In this document: piece after piece, positions 27,195 through 36,153 of the stretch
How the letters are laid out: the number at the start of each line of letters is the position of its first letter
Numbering within the stretch: position 1 is the stretch's first letter
DNA from: Candidatus Thiodiazotropha sp. CDECU1
GTDB taxonomy: Bacteria; Pseudomonadota; Gammaproteobacteria; Chromatiales; Chromatiaceae
Direction of reading: 5' to 3'
NCBI RefSeq assembly: GCF_963455295.1
Contig: NZ_OY734020.1
Location: forward strand, 2,108,001 to 2,172,000
Length of the DNA stretch: 64,000 bases
Program-made: the position numbers and the translations under genes
The notes under the pieces: generated by a model
What the model saw: the letters and a program-made list of their open reading frames with translations, nothing else
What the model was told of the DNA's origin: nothing
Database searches by the model: none

Positions 27195-28426
27195 CACTCA
27201 ATCTCACTGCAACCAAGGAAGATAAACCAACATACCGCCAGGCCTGGTTCGAGGCGCTTCCTAACACGCCAAGTTTCGTCTTCGATGATAAACGCCTGGG
27301 GCAGAACCTTGCCCTGTTGGATAACATCAGGTCCATCAGTGACTGCCGAATCCTCTATTCGATCAAGGCGTGTCCCTTTACCGGGCTACTGAAACGGATG
27401 CGCGGCGTGGTGGACGGATTCTCGGTAAGCTCTCTGTTCGAGGCAAGGCTGGCCCATGAGGTCCTGGCCGGTACAGGCACGCTTCACATCACCACCCCGG
27501 GTCTGCGGCGGGATGAGATGCCCGAGATTGGTGAGCTTTGCGATAGTGTGAGTTTCAACTCCTTGAGCCAGATGGAGCGTTTCACCTTCCTCCTTGGCGG
27601 CAAGGCCAAAGCGGGGTTGCGCATCAACCCTCAACTCTCCTTTATACAAGATCCCCGTTACGATCCCTGCCGCACTCACTCCAAGTTGGGTGTTCCCTTG
27701 CCGCAGGTGTTGGAGCAATGGCAATCCGGCGAGCTGTCGGCAAGTGGCCTGAGTGGTCTGCATCTGCACACCAATTTCGGCGCACGCTCGTTTGCACCCT
27801 TACAATCGACGGTTGCCCACCTGGAAGCCCGTCTGCCAGAGCTGGTGCGCGAAATCGAATGGGTGAATCTGGGGGGAGGCTACCTGTTCCAGGAATCGAA
27901 TGACCTGGAGGTCTTGCTGTCAATCATCGAACATATTCAAACGGCCTGGGGCGTCCAAGTCTACCTGGAACCTGGCAAGTCGGTGGTGGACGACGCCGGT
28001 CTACTGGTGACGAGTGTCATCGATACCTTTGAAAGTGACGGCAAATCGATTGCCGTCCTCGACACCTCTGTAAACCATCTCCCGGAAGTCTTCGAGTATC
28101 AGCGCAGTCCGCAGCTGCTTCAAGAACAGCCGGAGGGTGGATATGCCGTCACCCTGGCGGGTTCGACCTGCCTCAGTGGCGACCTGTTTGGTGAATACCG
28201 CTTTAACCGTCCCCTCGGGATAAACGATCGAGTGGTGTTCAGGAATGTGGGGGCATACAGTCTGATAAAGGCATCCCGCTTCAACGGACACAATCTGCCC
28301 TCGGTCCATCTCCTCAGTGACGAGGGCATACCGATGCTGATGAAGGCATATGACTATGACGACTATCGCCGACAGTGGAGCGAAGAAGAAGGTGTATGCC
28401 AGCCAATGAAAACCGGTGCGGGATAG
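27185..28426 (+). CDS. PLP-dependent decarboxylase, carboxynorspermidine decarboxylase-like
   Basis: 413 residues, fold type III (alanine racemase-like barrel). Lys61 in ILYSIKACPF is the PLP lysine; GLRINPQ, YDPCRTHSKLGV, HLHTNFGA, WVNLGGGYLF and LEPGKSVV follow the order seen in carboxynorspermidine and diaminopimelate decarboxylases. The start overlaps mfnB by 10 bases (a second ATG at 27191 gives a 4-base overlap), so it is co-translated with furan synthesis. No carboxynorspermidine synthase gene is near, so a role in methylofuran synthesis is as likely as polyamine synthesis. Substrate unknown. Confidence 0.8.
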   Translation: MSMTLNLTATKEDKPTYRQAWFEALPNTPSFVFDDKRLGQNLALLDNIRSISDCRILYSIKACPFTGLLKRMRGVVDGFSVSSLFEARLAHEVLAGTGTLHITTPGLRRDEMPEIGELCDSVSFNSLSQMERFTFLLGGKAKAGLRINPQLSFIQDPRYDPCRTHSKLGVPLPQVLEQWQSGELSASGLSGLHLHTNFGARSFAPLQSTVAHLEARLPELVREIEWVNLGGGYLFQESNDLEVLLSIIEHIQTAWGVQVYLEPGKSVVDDAGLLVTSVIDTFESDGKSIAVLDTSVNHLPEVFEYQRSPQLLQEQPEGGYAVTLAGSTCLSGDLFGEYRFNRPLGINDRVVFRNVGAYSLIKASRFNGHNLPSVHLLSDEGIPMLMKAYDYDDYRRQWSEEEGVCQPMKTGAG

Positions 28427-28432
28427 GCGCTA

Positions 28433-29377
28433 TTGGACAGCTATCAGCCCAAGGATTTCATCGAGACAGCCGAGGGCCTGATCTTTGCGGTAGTGACAGC
28501 GGATCTGGATCAACAACGGGTGCTCGCGTCCCTGCGCTATCGACAGATCCAGGGGGGATATCAGAAGCTCTCCACCCGGGATGCCGATGAACTGCTGAAG
28601 CATCACCATCCGCACTATATCCACTATTCCAAGGCAAGGGATGTGATCCTGCATGGGGTCCACCCTGATCTGGTCAAAGTCCACCATCGACCGCGCAAGA
28701 GATTGCGCAAGCTTCTTCAGCGAACCCCGGGTGACGAAATTGAAGAGAAGTTACATCGCCTGATGGGCCTGTTTGCAACGCATGGACTGGATACAGGGGA
28801 GATAGGCGTCACCGGTTCACTCCTGATTGGGGCGCAGAAAAAAGGCTCCGACATTGACCTGGTGTTCTATCGGCCTGATGAATTCTTTAAAGCCCGTGAG
28901 ATGGTCAAATCCCTGCTGCGCAAACAGCAGTTGCAGCCGTTGGACGACGCATTATGGCGAGATGCCTATGAACGGCGTGGTTGTTCCCTGACATTTGAAG
29001 AGTATCTCTGGCATGAGAAACGCAAATACAATAAAGCCGCGATAGCACAGACGAAGTTCGATATCACCCTCCTGAGTCCCGAACCATGGCAGGATCTGCT
29101 CCGCTATCGAAAACAGGGCAGATGCAGCCTGCAGGCCGGTATCGATGATGACAGCCACAGCTTCGACTATCCCGCCCGCTACCGACTGGATCACCCCTCC
29201 ATACAGGAGGCTGTCAGTTATACCGCCACCTATGTGGGTCAGGCCGAGCGGGGAGAGCGGGTGGAGATTCGGGGGCAGTTGGAGGTCTCAGCGGTTGGCC
29301 ATCTTCGCATCGTCATAGGCACCGATCGGGAAGCGACCGATGAATATATTAAAGTAATACCCATGGCCGAGAGCTAA
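28433..29377 (+). CDS. Nucleotidyltransferase-domain protein
   Basis: 314 residues. A minimal nucleotidyltransferase motif is clear near residues 123-143: GVTGSLLIGAQKKGSDIDLV, followed by a third acidic position in KFDITLLS. The N-terminal ~95 residues and C-terminal ~110 are not recognised. The start is a TTG six bases past the upstream stop with AGG in front; no ATG precedes the conserved region. Last gene of the cofactor block; what it nucleotidylates is unknown. The last ~30 codons are duplicated as a relic at 29733. Confidence 0.75.
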   Translation: MDSYQPKDFIETAEGLIFAVVTADLDQQRVLASLRYRQIQGGYQKLSTRDADELLKHHHPHYIHYSKARDVILHGVHPDLVKVHHRPRKRLRKLLQRTPGDEIEEKLHRLMGLFATHGLDTGEIGVTGSLLIGAQKKGSDIDLVFYRPDEFFKAREMVKSLLRKQQLQPLDDALWRDAYERRGCSLTFEEYLWHEKRKYNKAAIAQTKFDITLLSPEPWQDLLRYRKQGRCSLQAGIDDDSHSFDYPARYRLDHPSIQEAVSYTATYVGQAERGERVEIRGQLEVSAVGHLRIVIGTDREATDEYIKVIPMAES

Positions 29378-29634
29378 CCGGCTCTGTAATTTCTTGCCGC
29401 CCCGCTCATCGATCTGCGCCGCCGCCTTGTAAACATCGTCAACTTCGATCACCAGATGGCCGAATCCGTTACCCAGATCGTAACTGTCGGTATCCCATTT
29501 GTGGGTCAATTAAATGAGAACTTTCCGTCTGGGTAGTCCGTCTGGCGTAACAGCTTCATACCCAGTACCTGGGTATAGAAGTCAATTGATGGCTGCAGGT
29601 CCCCGACCCGGATCATGGTGTGCAGCATGCGCAT
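29378..29634 (-). pseudogene. gloA: Glyoxalase I (gloA) relic
   Basis: Two pieces of a lactoylglutathione lyase in different frames. From the ATG at 29634 the normal start is readable ([29 protein letters not shown]) until a stop at 29506. From 29509 the middle of the protein continues in another frame ([30 protein letters not shown]) up to the nucleotidyltransferase stop codon. About 20 residues are lost at the junction and roughly the last 45 are absent. The enzyme detoxifies methylglyoxal with glutathione; this copy cannot be functional. Confidence 0.88.
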
Positions 29635-29732
29635 GGTAATGTCTCCTGTTCAGTGGTCGAGTAGTCTATCGCCAGATCAGCTATACTGCTACCCATACAG
29701 CTCAGGCCCAGCATGAAAGGCGCATGGTAAAT

Positions 29733-29831
29733 GAGGGTCAACTGGAAGTCTCATCGGTCGGCCATCTCCTTTTAATCACATACCGCAGCATGGAGGAAAC
29801 TGATGAGCAGTATCAATCATTATACTCTTAG
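29733..29831 (+). pseudogene. Duplicated 3' end of the nucleotidyltransferase gene
   Basis: The frame from 29733 reads EGQLEVSSVGHLLLI and then EETDEQYQS to a stop at 29829. It parallels the end of the gene at 28433 (RGQLEVSAVGHLRIV, EATDEYIK) in order and in distance to the stop. No start or upstream part is present. It lies on the far side of the gloA relic and overlaps the start of the next gene in another frame. Confidence 0.75.
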
Positions 29832-30369
29832 AATAATTGATGAATTTGTAAGCCTGCATATCGCTGTGGTTTCGCGAGTTTTGTTGATAATAGTGTTCGC
29901 GACTTTGCCCGGATCCGCAACCGCTTTACAGAGTGAGAGGCTGGTGGTGCTTCCATTTGAAATCGTTGACAACACACCGGTCAGCGGCGGCGAGGATCGT
30001 AACGAAAAAATGCTGGATAAACTTACCAATTTCATCGCTGAGACAATCGATAATGAAGGCATATTCAAGGTGGTCTCGCAAAGTCAGGTTAATCAGGCTG
30101 TAGACGATGCCCAGTTGGGCACCTATATACACACCTGCAATCAATGCGAATACGATCTCGCCAAAAAGGTACAAGGCGACAAGGTAATGATAGGCTGGAT
30201 ATACAAGATGAGCATTCTCGTGCTGACCATGCACATTGAGATCAAGGATGTCGAGAATGAGAGGACTCTGATCAGTAAGGCCTACGACTTCAGAGGGGAT
30301 AATGAGAAGGCTTGGCTGCGTGCCGCCAGATATATGGTGCGCGATCTTGAAAAGATGATGGCCAAGTAA
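29803..30369 (+). CDS. DUF2380 family exported protein
   Basis: 188 residues. An N-terminal hydrophobic segment (about residues 20-45, VVSRVLLIIVFATLPGSATA) looks like a signal peptide after a long polar N-region; a shorter start is possible. The mature part has LVVLPFEIVDN, a pair of cysteines (CNQCEYDLAKK) and VMIGWIYKMSILVLTMH. DUF2380 proteins are often encoded near PQQ-dependent alcohol dehydrogenases, consistent with the pqq and H4MPT genes here; function unknown. The ATG has GGAGGAA six bases upstream. Confidence 0.78.
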   Translation: MSSINHYTLRIIDEFVSLHIAVVSRVLLIIVFATLPGSATALQSERLVVLPFEIVDNTPVSGGEDRNEKMLDKLTNFIAETIDNEGIFKVVSQSQVNQAVDDAQLGTYIHTCNQCEYDLAKKVQGDKVMIGWIYKMSILVLTMHIEIKDVENERTLISKAYDFRGDNEKAWLRAARYMVRDLEKMMAK

Positions 30370-30424
30370 ACTGCCCGGTTTTGATATAACGTCTAAGTCT
30401 AGATTGTAGTTAGGAGTTTTATTT

Positions 30425-31183
30425 GTGAGGTCATGCCTATCCAATAATGATCTGGAGGATAAGCACAAAAAAACGAGTAGCGGCAAGGTTGCCATCATGC
30501 AACCCTATGTGTTTCCCTACATCGGATATTTCCATCTGATCGAAGCTAGTAATGTTTTTGTGTTTTACGATGATGTGAATTTCATCAAACAGGGCTGGAT
30601 CAACAGAAACAGAATCCTAGTGCAAAAAAAACCTTATACCTTCACAATACCGATTTCTGATTTAAGCTCTAACACTTTAATCAAAGATACTCAAATATGT
30701 ATTGATGCCAGGTGGCGACGAAAGTTTTTTGAGACAATCACTCAAGCATACAATAAATCCCCTTACTACAATCATGTCATCGAATTACTTCACGGGGTGC
30801 TGGATGATGAAGTGGACTCAATATCCGACCTGGCAATAAATTCAATACTGCATGTGTATGATTACTTGGGGATGTCCCGGCAATTCAGGAAGGCATCCGT
30901 TATTTCACCGCTTACACAGGGTTTAGGCAAAGAGCAACGAATTGCAGCGATAACGAATGACCTGGGGTATTCTGCATATGTGAATGCAACCAATGGAAAG
31001 GCGCTTTACAGTAAACAATCATTCAAAGAACTTGGCATAGAACTATCATTTATCAATAGCAGGGATGTTGTCTATAGGCAGTTTAACCATGAGTTTGTGC
31101 CATGGCTTTCTATTATAGATATTTTGATGTTTAATGGTATTGATGTATTAAGGGAAATACTCACACAATACGAACTGGAGTAA
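30425..31183 (+). CDS. WbqC-like family protein
   Basis: 252 residues of the WbqC family, found in O-antigen and glycan gene clusters. The signature is IMQPYVFPYIGYFHLIEASN followed by FVFYDDVNFIKQGWINRN. It starts with GTG at 30425, preceded by TTAGGAG with good spacing. First gene of an AT-richer run with a sulfotransferase and a sugar aminotransferase, 6 bases from the former. Probably helps add an unusual modification to a surface sugar; the reaction is not established. Confidence 0.88.
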   Translation: MRSCLSNNDLEDKHKKTSSGKVAIMQPYVFPYIGYFHLIEASNVFVFYDDVNFIKQGWINRNRILVQKKPYTFTIPISDLSSNTLIKDTQICIDARWRRKFFETITQAYNKSPYYNHVIELLHGVLDDEVDSISDLAINSILHVYDYLGMSRQFRKASVISPLTQGLGKEQRIAAITNDLGYSAYVNATNGKALYSKQSFKELGIELSFINSRDVVYRQFNHEFVPWLSIIDILMFNGIDVLREILTQYELE

Positions 31184-31189
31184 CAAACA

Positions 31190-32011
31190 ATGCGTGAGCA
31201 GAAGTATATCCCTGTCGCCATTCATGGAGCCCCCCGCTCAGGTACCACATGGATAGGTGAGGTGATAAACAGCTCTCCCAACACTATATATAAGTTCCAG
31301 CCGCTTTTTTCATATGCACATAAAGATTTTCTGACGCCTGCATCGACAAAGCAGGATATACAGGAATTTTTTTATCGCCTTGCGGGCTGCAAAGATAAGT
31401 TCACAAACCGAACAAATCAGAGGGATGCAGGCAAGCTACCAACTTTCGAGAAACGAAAAATCTCCCACGTCGCGTACAAGGAAGTAAGGTATCACAATAT
31501 TCTCAACAATATGATGCGTCGAACCGATGAGTTAAAGCTGGTCGCGATAATAAGAAATCCATTGTCAGTATTAAACTCCTGGTTGAACGCAGGGAGAGAG
31601 TTCAGGGAGGACCTGGGTTGGAATATTATGGAAGAGTGGCGATACGCACTAAAGAAAAACATGAACAAACCGGAAGAGTTCAATGGTTTTGAGAAATGGA
31701 AGGAACTGGGCAATCTGATTCTGCAACTCGAACAACAGTATCCTGATCGAATATACTTGATACAGTATTCGAAATTCCTCGCAAATACCGTTCAAGAGAC
31801 AAAAAACCTGTTTCAGTTTCTTGATTTGGAATACACCATGCAAACAGAAAAATTTATAACCGACAGCACAAATACTCAAGACGATGATCCATACTCTGTA
31901 TATCGATCGGCACAAACTGACGACGCGTGGAAATCTCTACTGGCAGCTGAGATTATTAGCGAGATAGAGGCAGACATAAAAGATACTGCACTTGAGATTT
32001 TTCTAGATTAA
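31190..32011 (+). CDS. Sulfotransferase-domain protein
   Basis: 273 residues with the PAPS-dependent sulfotransferase signature: the 5'-phosphosulfate loop HGAPRSGTTWIGEV near residues 13-26 and the 3'-phosphate segment LVAIIRNPLSVLNSW near residue 120. It would transfer sulfate to a carbohydrate or lipid head group. Six bases from the WbqC gene and 39 bases from the aminotransferase gene, so sulfation of a surface glycan is the simplest reading. Substrate unknown. Confidence 0.88.
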   Translation: MREQKYIPVAIHGAPRSGTTWIGEVINSSPNTIYKFQPLFSYAHKDFLTPASTKQDIQEFFYRLAGCKDKFTNRTNQRDAGKLPTFEKRKISHVAYKEVRYHNILNNMMRRTDELKLVAIIRNPLSVLNSWLNAGREFREDLGWNIMEEWRYALKKNMNKPEEFNGFEKWKELGNLILQLEQQYPDRIYLIQYSKFLANTVQETKNLFQFLDLEYTMQTEKFITDSTNTQDDDPYSVYRSAQTDDAWKSLLAAEIISEIEADIKDTALEIFLD

Positions 32012-32050
32012 CAACTCTCCATCATTGTTCCAAAGCTGAAATAACTAAGT

Positions 32051-33226
32051 ATGAAAACAATAAAATCCCTTGATGACCTGGCGATAAATGGAGCAAATCC
32101 CGCTTTTTCCGAACCTTTGCACGTTGGTCATCCTTTTGTGGGAGATCGGAAAGTCTTTCTTGGGTATGTCGACGAGATCCTGGATAATAACTGGTTAACC
32201 AATAATGGGCCAATGGTTATGGCTCTCGAGAAGCAGGTAGCAGAACACCATGATGTCAAACATTGCGTTGCAATGTGCAGCGGTACAGTTGCATTGGAAA
32301 TCGCAATCCGCGCATTAAAGCTTGAAGGTGAAGTGATTGTTCCATCGTTCACCTTCATTGCCACGGCCCATGCACTGCATTGGCAGGCCATTAAACCCGT
32401 TTTTGCAGATATCAGTCCGGACACCCACAATCTTGATCCTGATTCAGTCAGGCGGATGATCAGTGACCGAACGACAGGTATCATTGGTGTGCATCTCTGG
32501 GGACGCACTGCTCCGATCGAGGAGCTTCAGGCGATTGCTGACGAACACAACCTGAAACTATTATTTGATTCTGCTCACGCGTTTGGTTGTACACACAATG
32601 GCATAAAGGTGGGAAACTTCGGTGCTTGCGAAGTATTAAGCTTTCACGCCACGAAATTTTTTCAAACCTTGGAAGGCGGCGCTGTTCTGACCAATGACGA
32701 TAGCTTAGCCGACACCCTGAGGCTGATGAGAAATTTTGGATTTTCCGGTTTTGACAATGTCATTCATCCCGGAACTAACGGCAAGATGAATGAGATGTCA
32801 GCGGCGATGGGATTAACAAATCTTCAATATCTTGAAACCCGGATAGAGCATAACCAGAACGTCTATCATCATTATCTACATGCATTATCCAATATTCCAT
32901 GCATCAAATTACTTGAATATGACGATAAAGAAACCAATAATTATCAATATATTGTTATTGAAATAAGTGAAGATTGTAAAGTATCGCGTGATAGATTGGT
33001 CGAGGTGTTGCGAGCAGAAAATATATTGGCCAGACGATACTTCTGGCCATGTTGTCATCGCATGAGACCTTACAAGAGCATGCTGCCGGCACAATCCTGT
33101 TCTCTTGAGCAAAGCGAAATTATCTCTGATAGGGTAGTGGTATTACCATCCGGAGTAGCTGTTGATAAAGAGATGATTGATACCATAGTTACAGCAATAG
33201 CAGTCTTAATTAAAGATAGCCAATAA
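32051..33226 (+). CDS. DegT/DnrJ/EryC1/StrS-family sugar aminotransferase
   Basis: 391 residues, PLP enzyme that aminates keto-sugar nucleotides. The PLP lysine is Lys202 in LSFHATKFFQTLEGG and Asp173 in FDSAHAFG contacts the cofactor; VPSFTFIATAHAL is the family's cofactor-stacking region. The amino sugar made is not clear from sequence. With the neighbouring sulfotransferase and WbqC it forms a small surface-glycan module with lower GC than the C1 block. Confidence 0.92.
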   Translation: MKTIKSLDDLAINGANPAFSEPLHVGHPFVGDRKVFLGYVDEILDNNWLTNNGPMVMALEKQVAEHHDVKHCVAMCSGTVALEIAIRALKLEGEVIVPSFTFIATAHALHWQAIKPVFADISPDTHNLDPDSVRRMISDRTTGIIGVHLWGRTAPIEELQAIADEHNLKLLFDSAHAFGCTHNGIKVGNFGACEVLSFHATKFFQTLEGGAVLTNDDSLADTLRLMRNFGFSGFDNVIHPGTNGKMNEMSAAMGLTNLQYLETRIEHNQNVYHHYLHALSNIPCIKLLEYDDKETNNYQYIVIEISEDCKVSRDRLVEVLRAENILARRYFWPCCHRMRPYKSMLPAQSCSLEQSEIISDRVVVLPSGVAVDKEMIDTIVTAIAVLIKDSQ

Positions 33227-33266
33227 CTGCTAGGTTATTAGTGTTAACAGGCCCTAACGAAAGCAA

Positions 33267-35135
33267 TCAATCTTTTTCAGAATCCTGTTTATTACACACT
33301 TGTTTCCATCCAGATAACAGCGCTGATTCAATCCTTCGTGTGACTCCCTGATAATCCATAATAGACGAATTAGTAATCTCATCACGCAAAGACTGTCTGA
33401 TCGTTACAAGCCTATCAGTATCCATAGCTAGAGTGATGGCGATTTCTATATACTCCTGGAAATCCTTTGCTACCCATTCCTGTCTGTTTAATACCGAAAG
33501 AATTCTTGTAGAGATGTTGCTTACCGTTGACTTGCCTGCACGTGATACGAGAGGGAGACCCATGAGTAATAAGTTATAGGTAGTGGTTTCTCCATGAAAA
33601 GGATAAGGATCCAATGCGATATCGACTTTATTGTGAGATTCCAAATACCCCTCTAGGCTAAGCCTTGGTTGCAGCTCAATTCTTGATTTGTCAATATCGA
33701 ATTTTATGAAGTGATCAAAAATATACTCTTTCATCAAGGAGTTATTGAAATCTTCTACAACCATTCTGATCCTTGATTCAGGTACCTGATGGAGTATTTT
33801 TGCCCATGTTTCTATCAGGTTCTGATCAACCTTCTGTAATCCATTAAATGATCCGAAGGTAATATATCCATTCTTTATACATGGTGGTTCAGAGAGGGGC
33901 GGAAGCTCTACAAGTGGATCATAGAATGTCAGCTTTTCCACTGGAAGTATTATCTCAGTAGCATTGTCTGCGAACTTACATATTTCCAAAAGACTTTTGT
34001 CTTTTAACGAGAAATCCATACATTCAAGTCCGGTGGAAATTGGAGCGCCCATCCAGGATACTTGCATTGGCGCGGGTCTTTTGCAGAAGGTAGTAAGCCT
34101 GTTGCCTGAAGTATGGTTTGATAGGTCAATCAAAATATCAATTTTATCGAAGTGGATTTGATTGGCTAACTGTTCATCATCATATAGTTGGCATTCACAC
34201 CATGAGTCAGATCTCTTTTTGACCTTTTCGGTAATATCATCATAGAGAATATTGTTGTAATAGACGTGCAAAGAGAATAGATCTTTATTGAAAAGATTAT
34301 ATATAGGCGTGAAATAATAACTTATGGCATGCTTTCGAATATCGGCTGATATAAAACCAAGCTTCAATTTTCTATCAGGATTGCAATCTATAGTATGTGT
34401 AAATCGTGGCTCTACGAGATCATTGATTTTCGACGCATGCTCGATTGTTTCCCGGTATATTTCTGATTGATCGTCTAGAGTGTATAAAAGCTGCAAAATG
34501 CAATTTTGGCGCGCTATGATGCTGGTTGGTAATATTTCAATGGCCTTCCTGTTACACGTTAAAGCATCTTTTTGACGCCCTTGGTGTGACAGTGCATGAC
34601 CTAAATTAATATATACATCTGCAGTTTCGTATTCATTGGACAGGCAATAATCCAAGGCCTGAATTGCATCTTCATATCGTTCCTGTTTTATATAAAGTCT
34701 GCTAAGCCCTACATATGCAAGAAATGCATTTGGATTCATCTTGATCAGACTGGTGTAGTATTGTTCAGCCTTCTGGTAGTTTTGATACGAGTTCGTATAA
34801 AAACTCCCAAGCAAGATGTACATTTGCTCATCGGTACATCCTGACATCTCTGCCAGCTTGTAGGACTTTTCAGCATCAGCGAGAAGGCCTTTCTTTTCCA
34901 GGGCTACGCCACACATGACGTACCAGCAAGGTTTGGCCTGACCGCTTGCTACCGCTTCTCTCAGCTTGACCAGGGCTTCATTCAACCTCCCCTGAAGCAG
35001 GAGTGTCTCGCCTAAAAGATAGAGAGTCTGCGGATTGCCTGGATCTTTTTTTAGAACCCGTGAGAGGAGTTTGTTTGCATCATCAAGCTTGCCTTGTCTT
35101 AGTTTCTTCTGTGCTTTGATCAGGGTGTTTGACAT
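33267..35135 (-). CDS. TPR protein with O-GlcNAc transferase-like domain
   Basis: 622 residues. Residues ~1-215 are tetratricopeptide repeats (LSRVLKKDPGNPQTLYLLGE, AEKSYKLAEMSG, INLGHALSHQGRQKDALTC). Residues ~245-610 match the glycosyltransferase-41 (SPINDLY/OGT) region: LKLGFISADIRKHAISYYF, ILIDLSNHTSGNRLTTF, PMQVSWMGAP, ITFGSFNGLQKV and DIALDPYPFHGETTT. It would glycosylate proteins or carbohydrates in the cytoplasm. Convergent with the aminotransferase gene, so it is a separate unit in the same glycan island. Confidence 0.92.
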   Translation of the reverse strand: MSNTLIKAQKKLRQGKLDDANKLLSRVLKKDPGNPQTLYLLGETLLLQGRLNEALVKLREAVASGQAKPCWYVMCGVALEKKGLLADAEKSYKLAEMSGCTDEQMYILLGSFYTNSYQNYQKAEQYYTSLIKMNPNAFLAYVGLSRLYIKQERYEDAIQALDYCLSNEYETADVYINLGHALSHQGRQKDALTCNRKAIEILPTSIIARQNCILQLLYTLDDQSEIYRETIEHASKINDLVEPRFTHTIDCNPDRKLKLGFISADIRKHAISYYFTPIYNLFNKDLFSLHVYYNNILYDDITEKVKKRSDSWCECQLYDDEQLANQIHFDKIDILIDLSNHTSGNRLTTFCKRPAPMQVSWMGAPISTGLECMDFSLKDKSLLEICKFADNATEIILPVEKLTFYDPLVELPPLSEPPCIKNGYITFGSFNGLQKVDQNLIETWAKILHQVPESRIRMVVEDFNNSLMKEYIFDHFIKFDIDKSRIELQPRLSLEGYLESHNKVDIALDPYPFHGETTTYNLLLMGLPLVSRAGKSTVSNISTRILSVLNRQEWVAKDFQEYIEIAITLAMDTDRLVTIRQSLRDEITNSSIMDYQGVTRRIESALLSGWKQVCNKQDSEKD

Positions 35136-35357
35136 ATCTTGGCTAAATGTCTCATCGGGGTGGGGTAATCAACGCTTTTGTTCTAACGAAATATTCGACA
35201 ATGAACTTAAGATATCACATTAATAATATATTTAATAACAACAAGATACAATAATATTTTAAAAAATCATTTAACACTCGGGAGCTGCATGAGCAAGTAT
35301 CAATGATATTACATAGCTTACATGAACAGGAGCTGGAAGGTTTTGGGGCCTATGTCT

Positions 35358-35436
35358 GATTAACCCGGCGGCCTGATAGACTGCTTTCAGGGCTTTAAGC
35401 ATGCCATTGATCAAGGTGTGGCTCACCGGGTTAATC
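35358..35436. repeat. Long-loop inverted repeat between two minus-strand genes
   Basis: Perfect 11-base arms GATTAACCCGG (35358-35368) and CCGGGTTAATC (35426-35436) enclose 57 bases, and the right arm is followed by GTTTTT on the plus strand. It lies just past the end of the lipoprotein gene. It could be a structured terminator or an intergenic repeat. The rest of the gap 35136-35455 shows no gene. Confidence 0.5.
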
Positions 35437-35455
35437 GTTTTTCATCAGTTAAATA

Positions 35456-35728
35456 TCATTCCTTGTTCGTACCCTCTATCATTTCACCTTTCTCGTTTAC
35501 AGTTTGTTCTACCTCGAATGCGGCTTGTTCGGTGGGTGTTGCGCTTCCAGTACCGGTCTCGGCGGTCGGGTCGGTAGGCGCTTGTTGTTCAGTAACTGTT
35601 GACCAGTTCTGATCCTTCATTGTGTCGCTGGAAGTGGTTTGATTTACTGATTCCGTGTCACTCGTCTTGCCACAAGCTGTCAGGGTTAGGGCAGTACAAA
35701 TGACGATGGCAATGGTCATTTTATTCAT
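35456..35728 (-). CDS. Small lipoprotein, low complexity
   Basis: 90 residues. A signal peptide with lipobox (IVICTALTLTACGK, acylated Cys19) is followed by a Thr/Ser/Glu/Gln-rich tail with no recognisable domain (for example TVTEQQAPTDPTAETGTGSA). Probably anchored in a membrane. GAGGATTGAATCA precedes the ATG. No related gene nearby. Confidence 0.7.
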   Translation of the reverse strand: MNKMTIAIVICTALTLTACGKTSDTESVNQTTSSDTMKDQNWSTVTEQQAPTDPTAETGTGSATPTEQAAFEVEQTVNEKGEMIEGTNKE

Positions 35729-36153
35729 TGATTCAATCCTCTTTTCCGTGAAATTGAGTTTAACGCCATGGTTTTTCCTTGGCCTTTGTTTGTATACATC
35801 CTTTGTGTATTTCAGGCTGTGAACTAACCGTCGTTATTGGCCAATGTATGTTGTCGTTCCCAATGCCCCCCTGATACTAAATCCCCTCAGGATGCAGACT
35901 GAGCTGTTAACAATATGTCAATTTCCCGGCCACTGTTGATAGCCTTCATCTATGAAGTGTTTTTTGTAAAATTGCAAATATCTATTAGATGTGTTTAGTG
36001 GCTGATTATAATAAAATAGGATGGCGGGGAGGATGGAAGTTATGATTCCGGGTTCAGTGGAAGTGCCCGCGGTTCAGGCTACGGTCGAGGTTGGAACCGA
36101 TATCAAGATTACTGCTTGTAATAGAGATTAACCGTTATTAGGGGCTGTTTAAA
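35729..36153. other. Gap before the DUF2235 gene
   Basis: 425 bases. A 32-codon frame from 36033 to 36131 (starting MEVMIPGSVEV) could be a tiny gene but has no family features. In the adjacent frame 36032-36130 a Gly/Ser/Tyr-rich stretch (DGSYDSGFSGSARGSGYGRG) is readable to a stop but lacks a start, which may be the tail of a lost gene. No clear promoter or terminator seen. Confidence 0.4.

Noticed and set aside
36033-36131. 32-codon frame before the DUF2235 gene
   Set aside because: No family match or clear ribosome site; kept only as a note in the gap entry.
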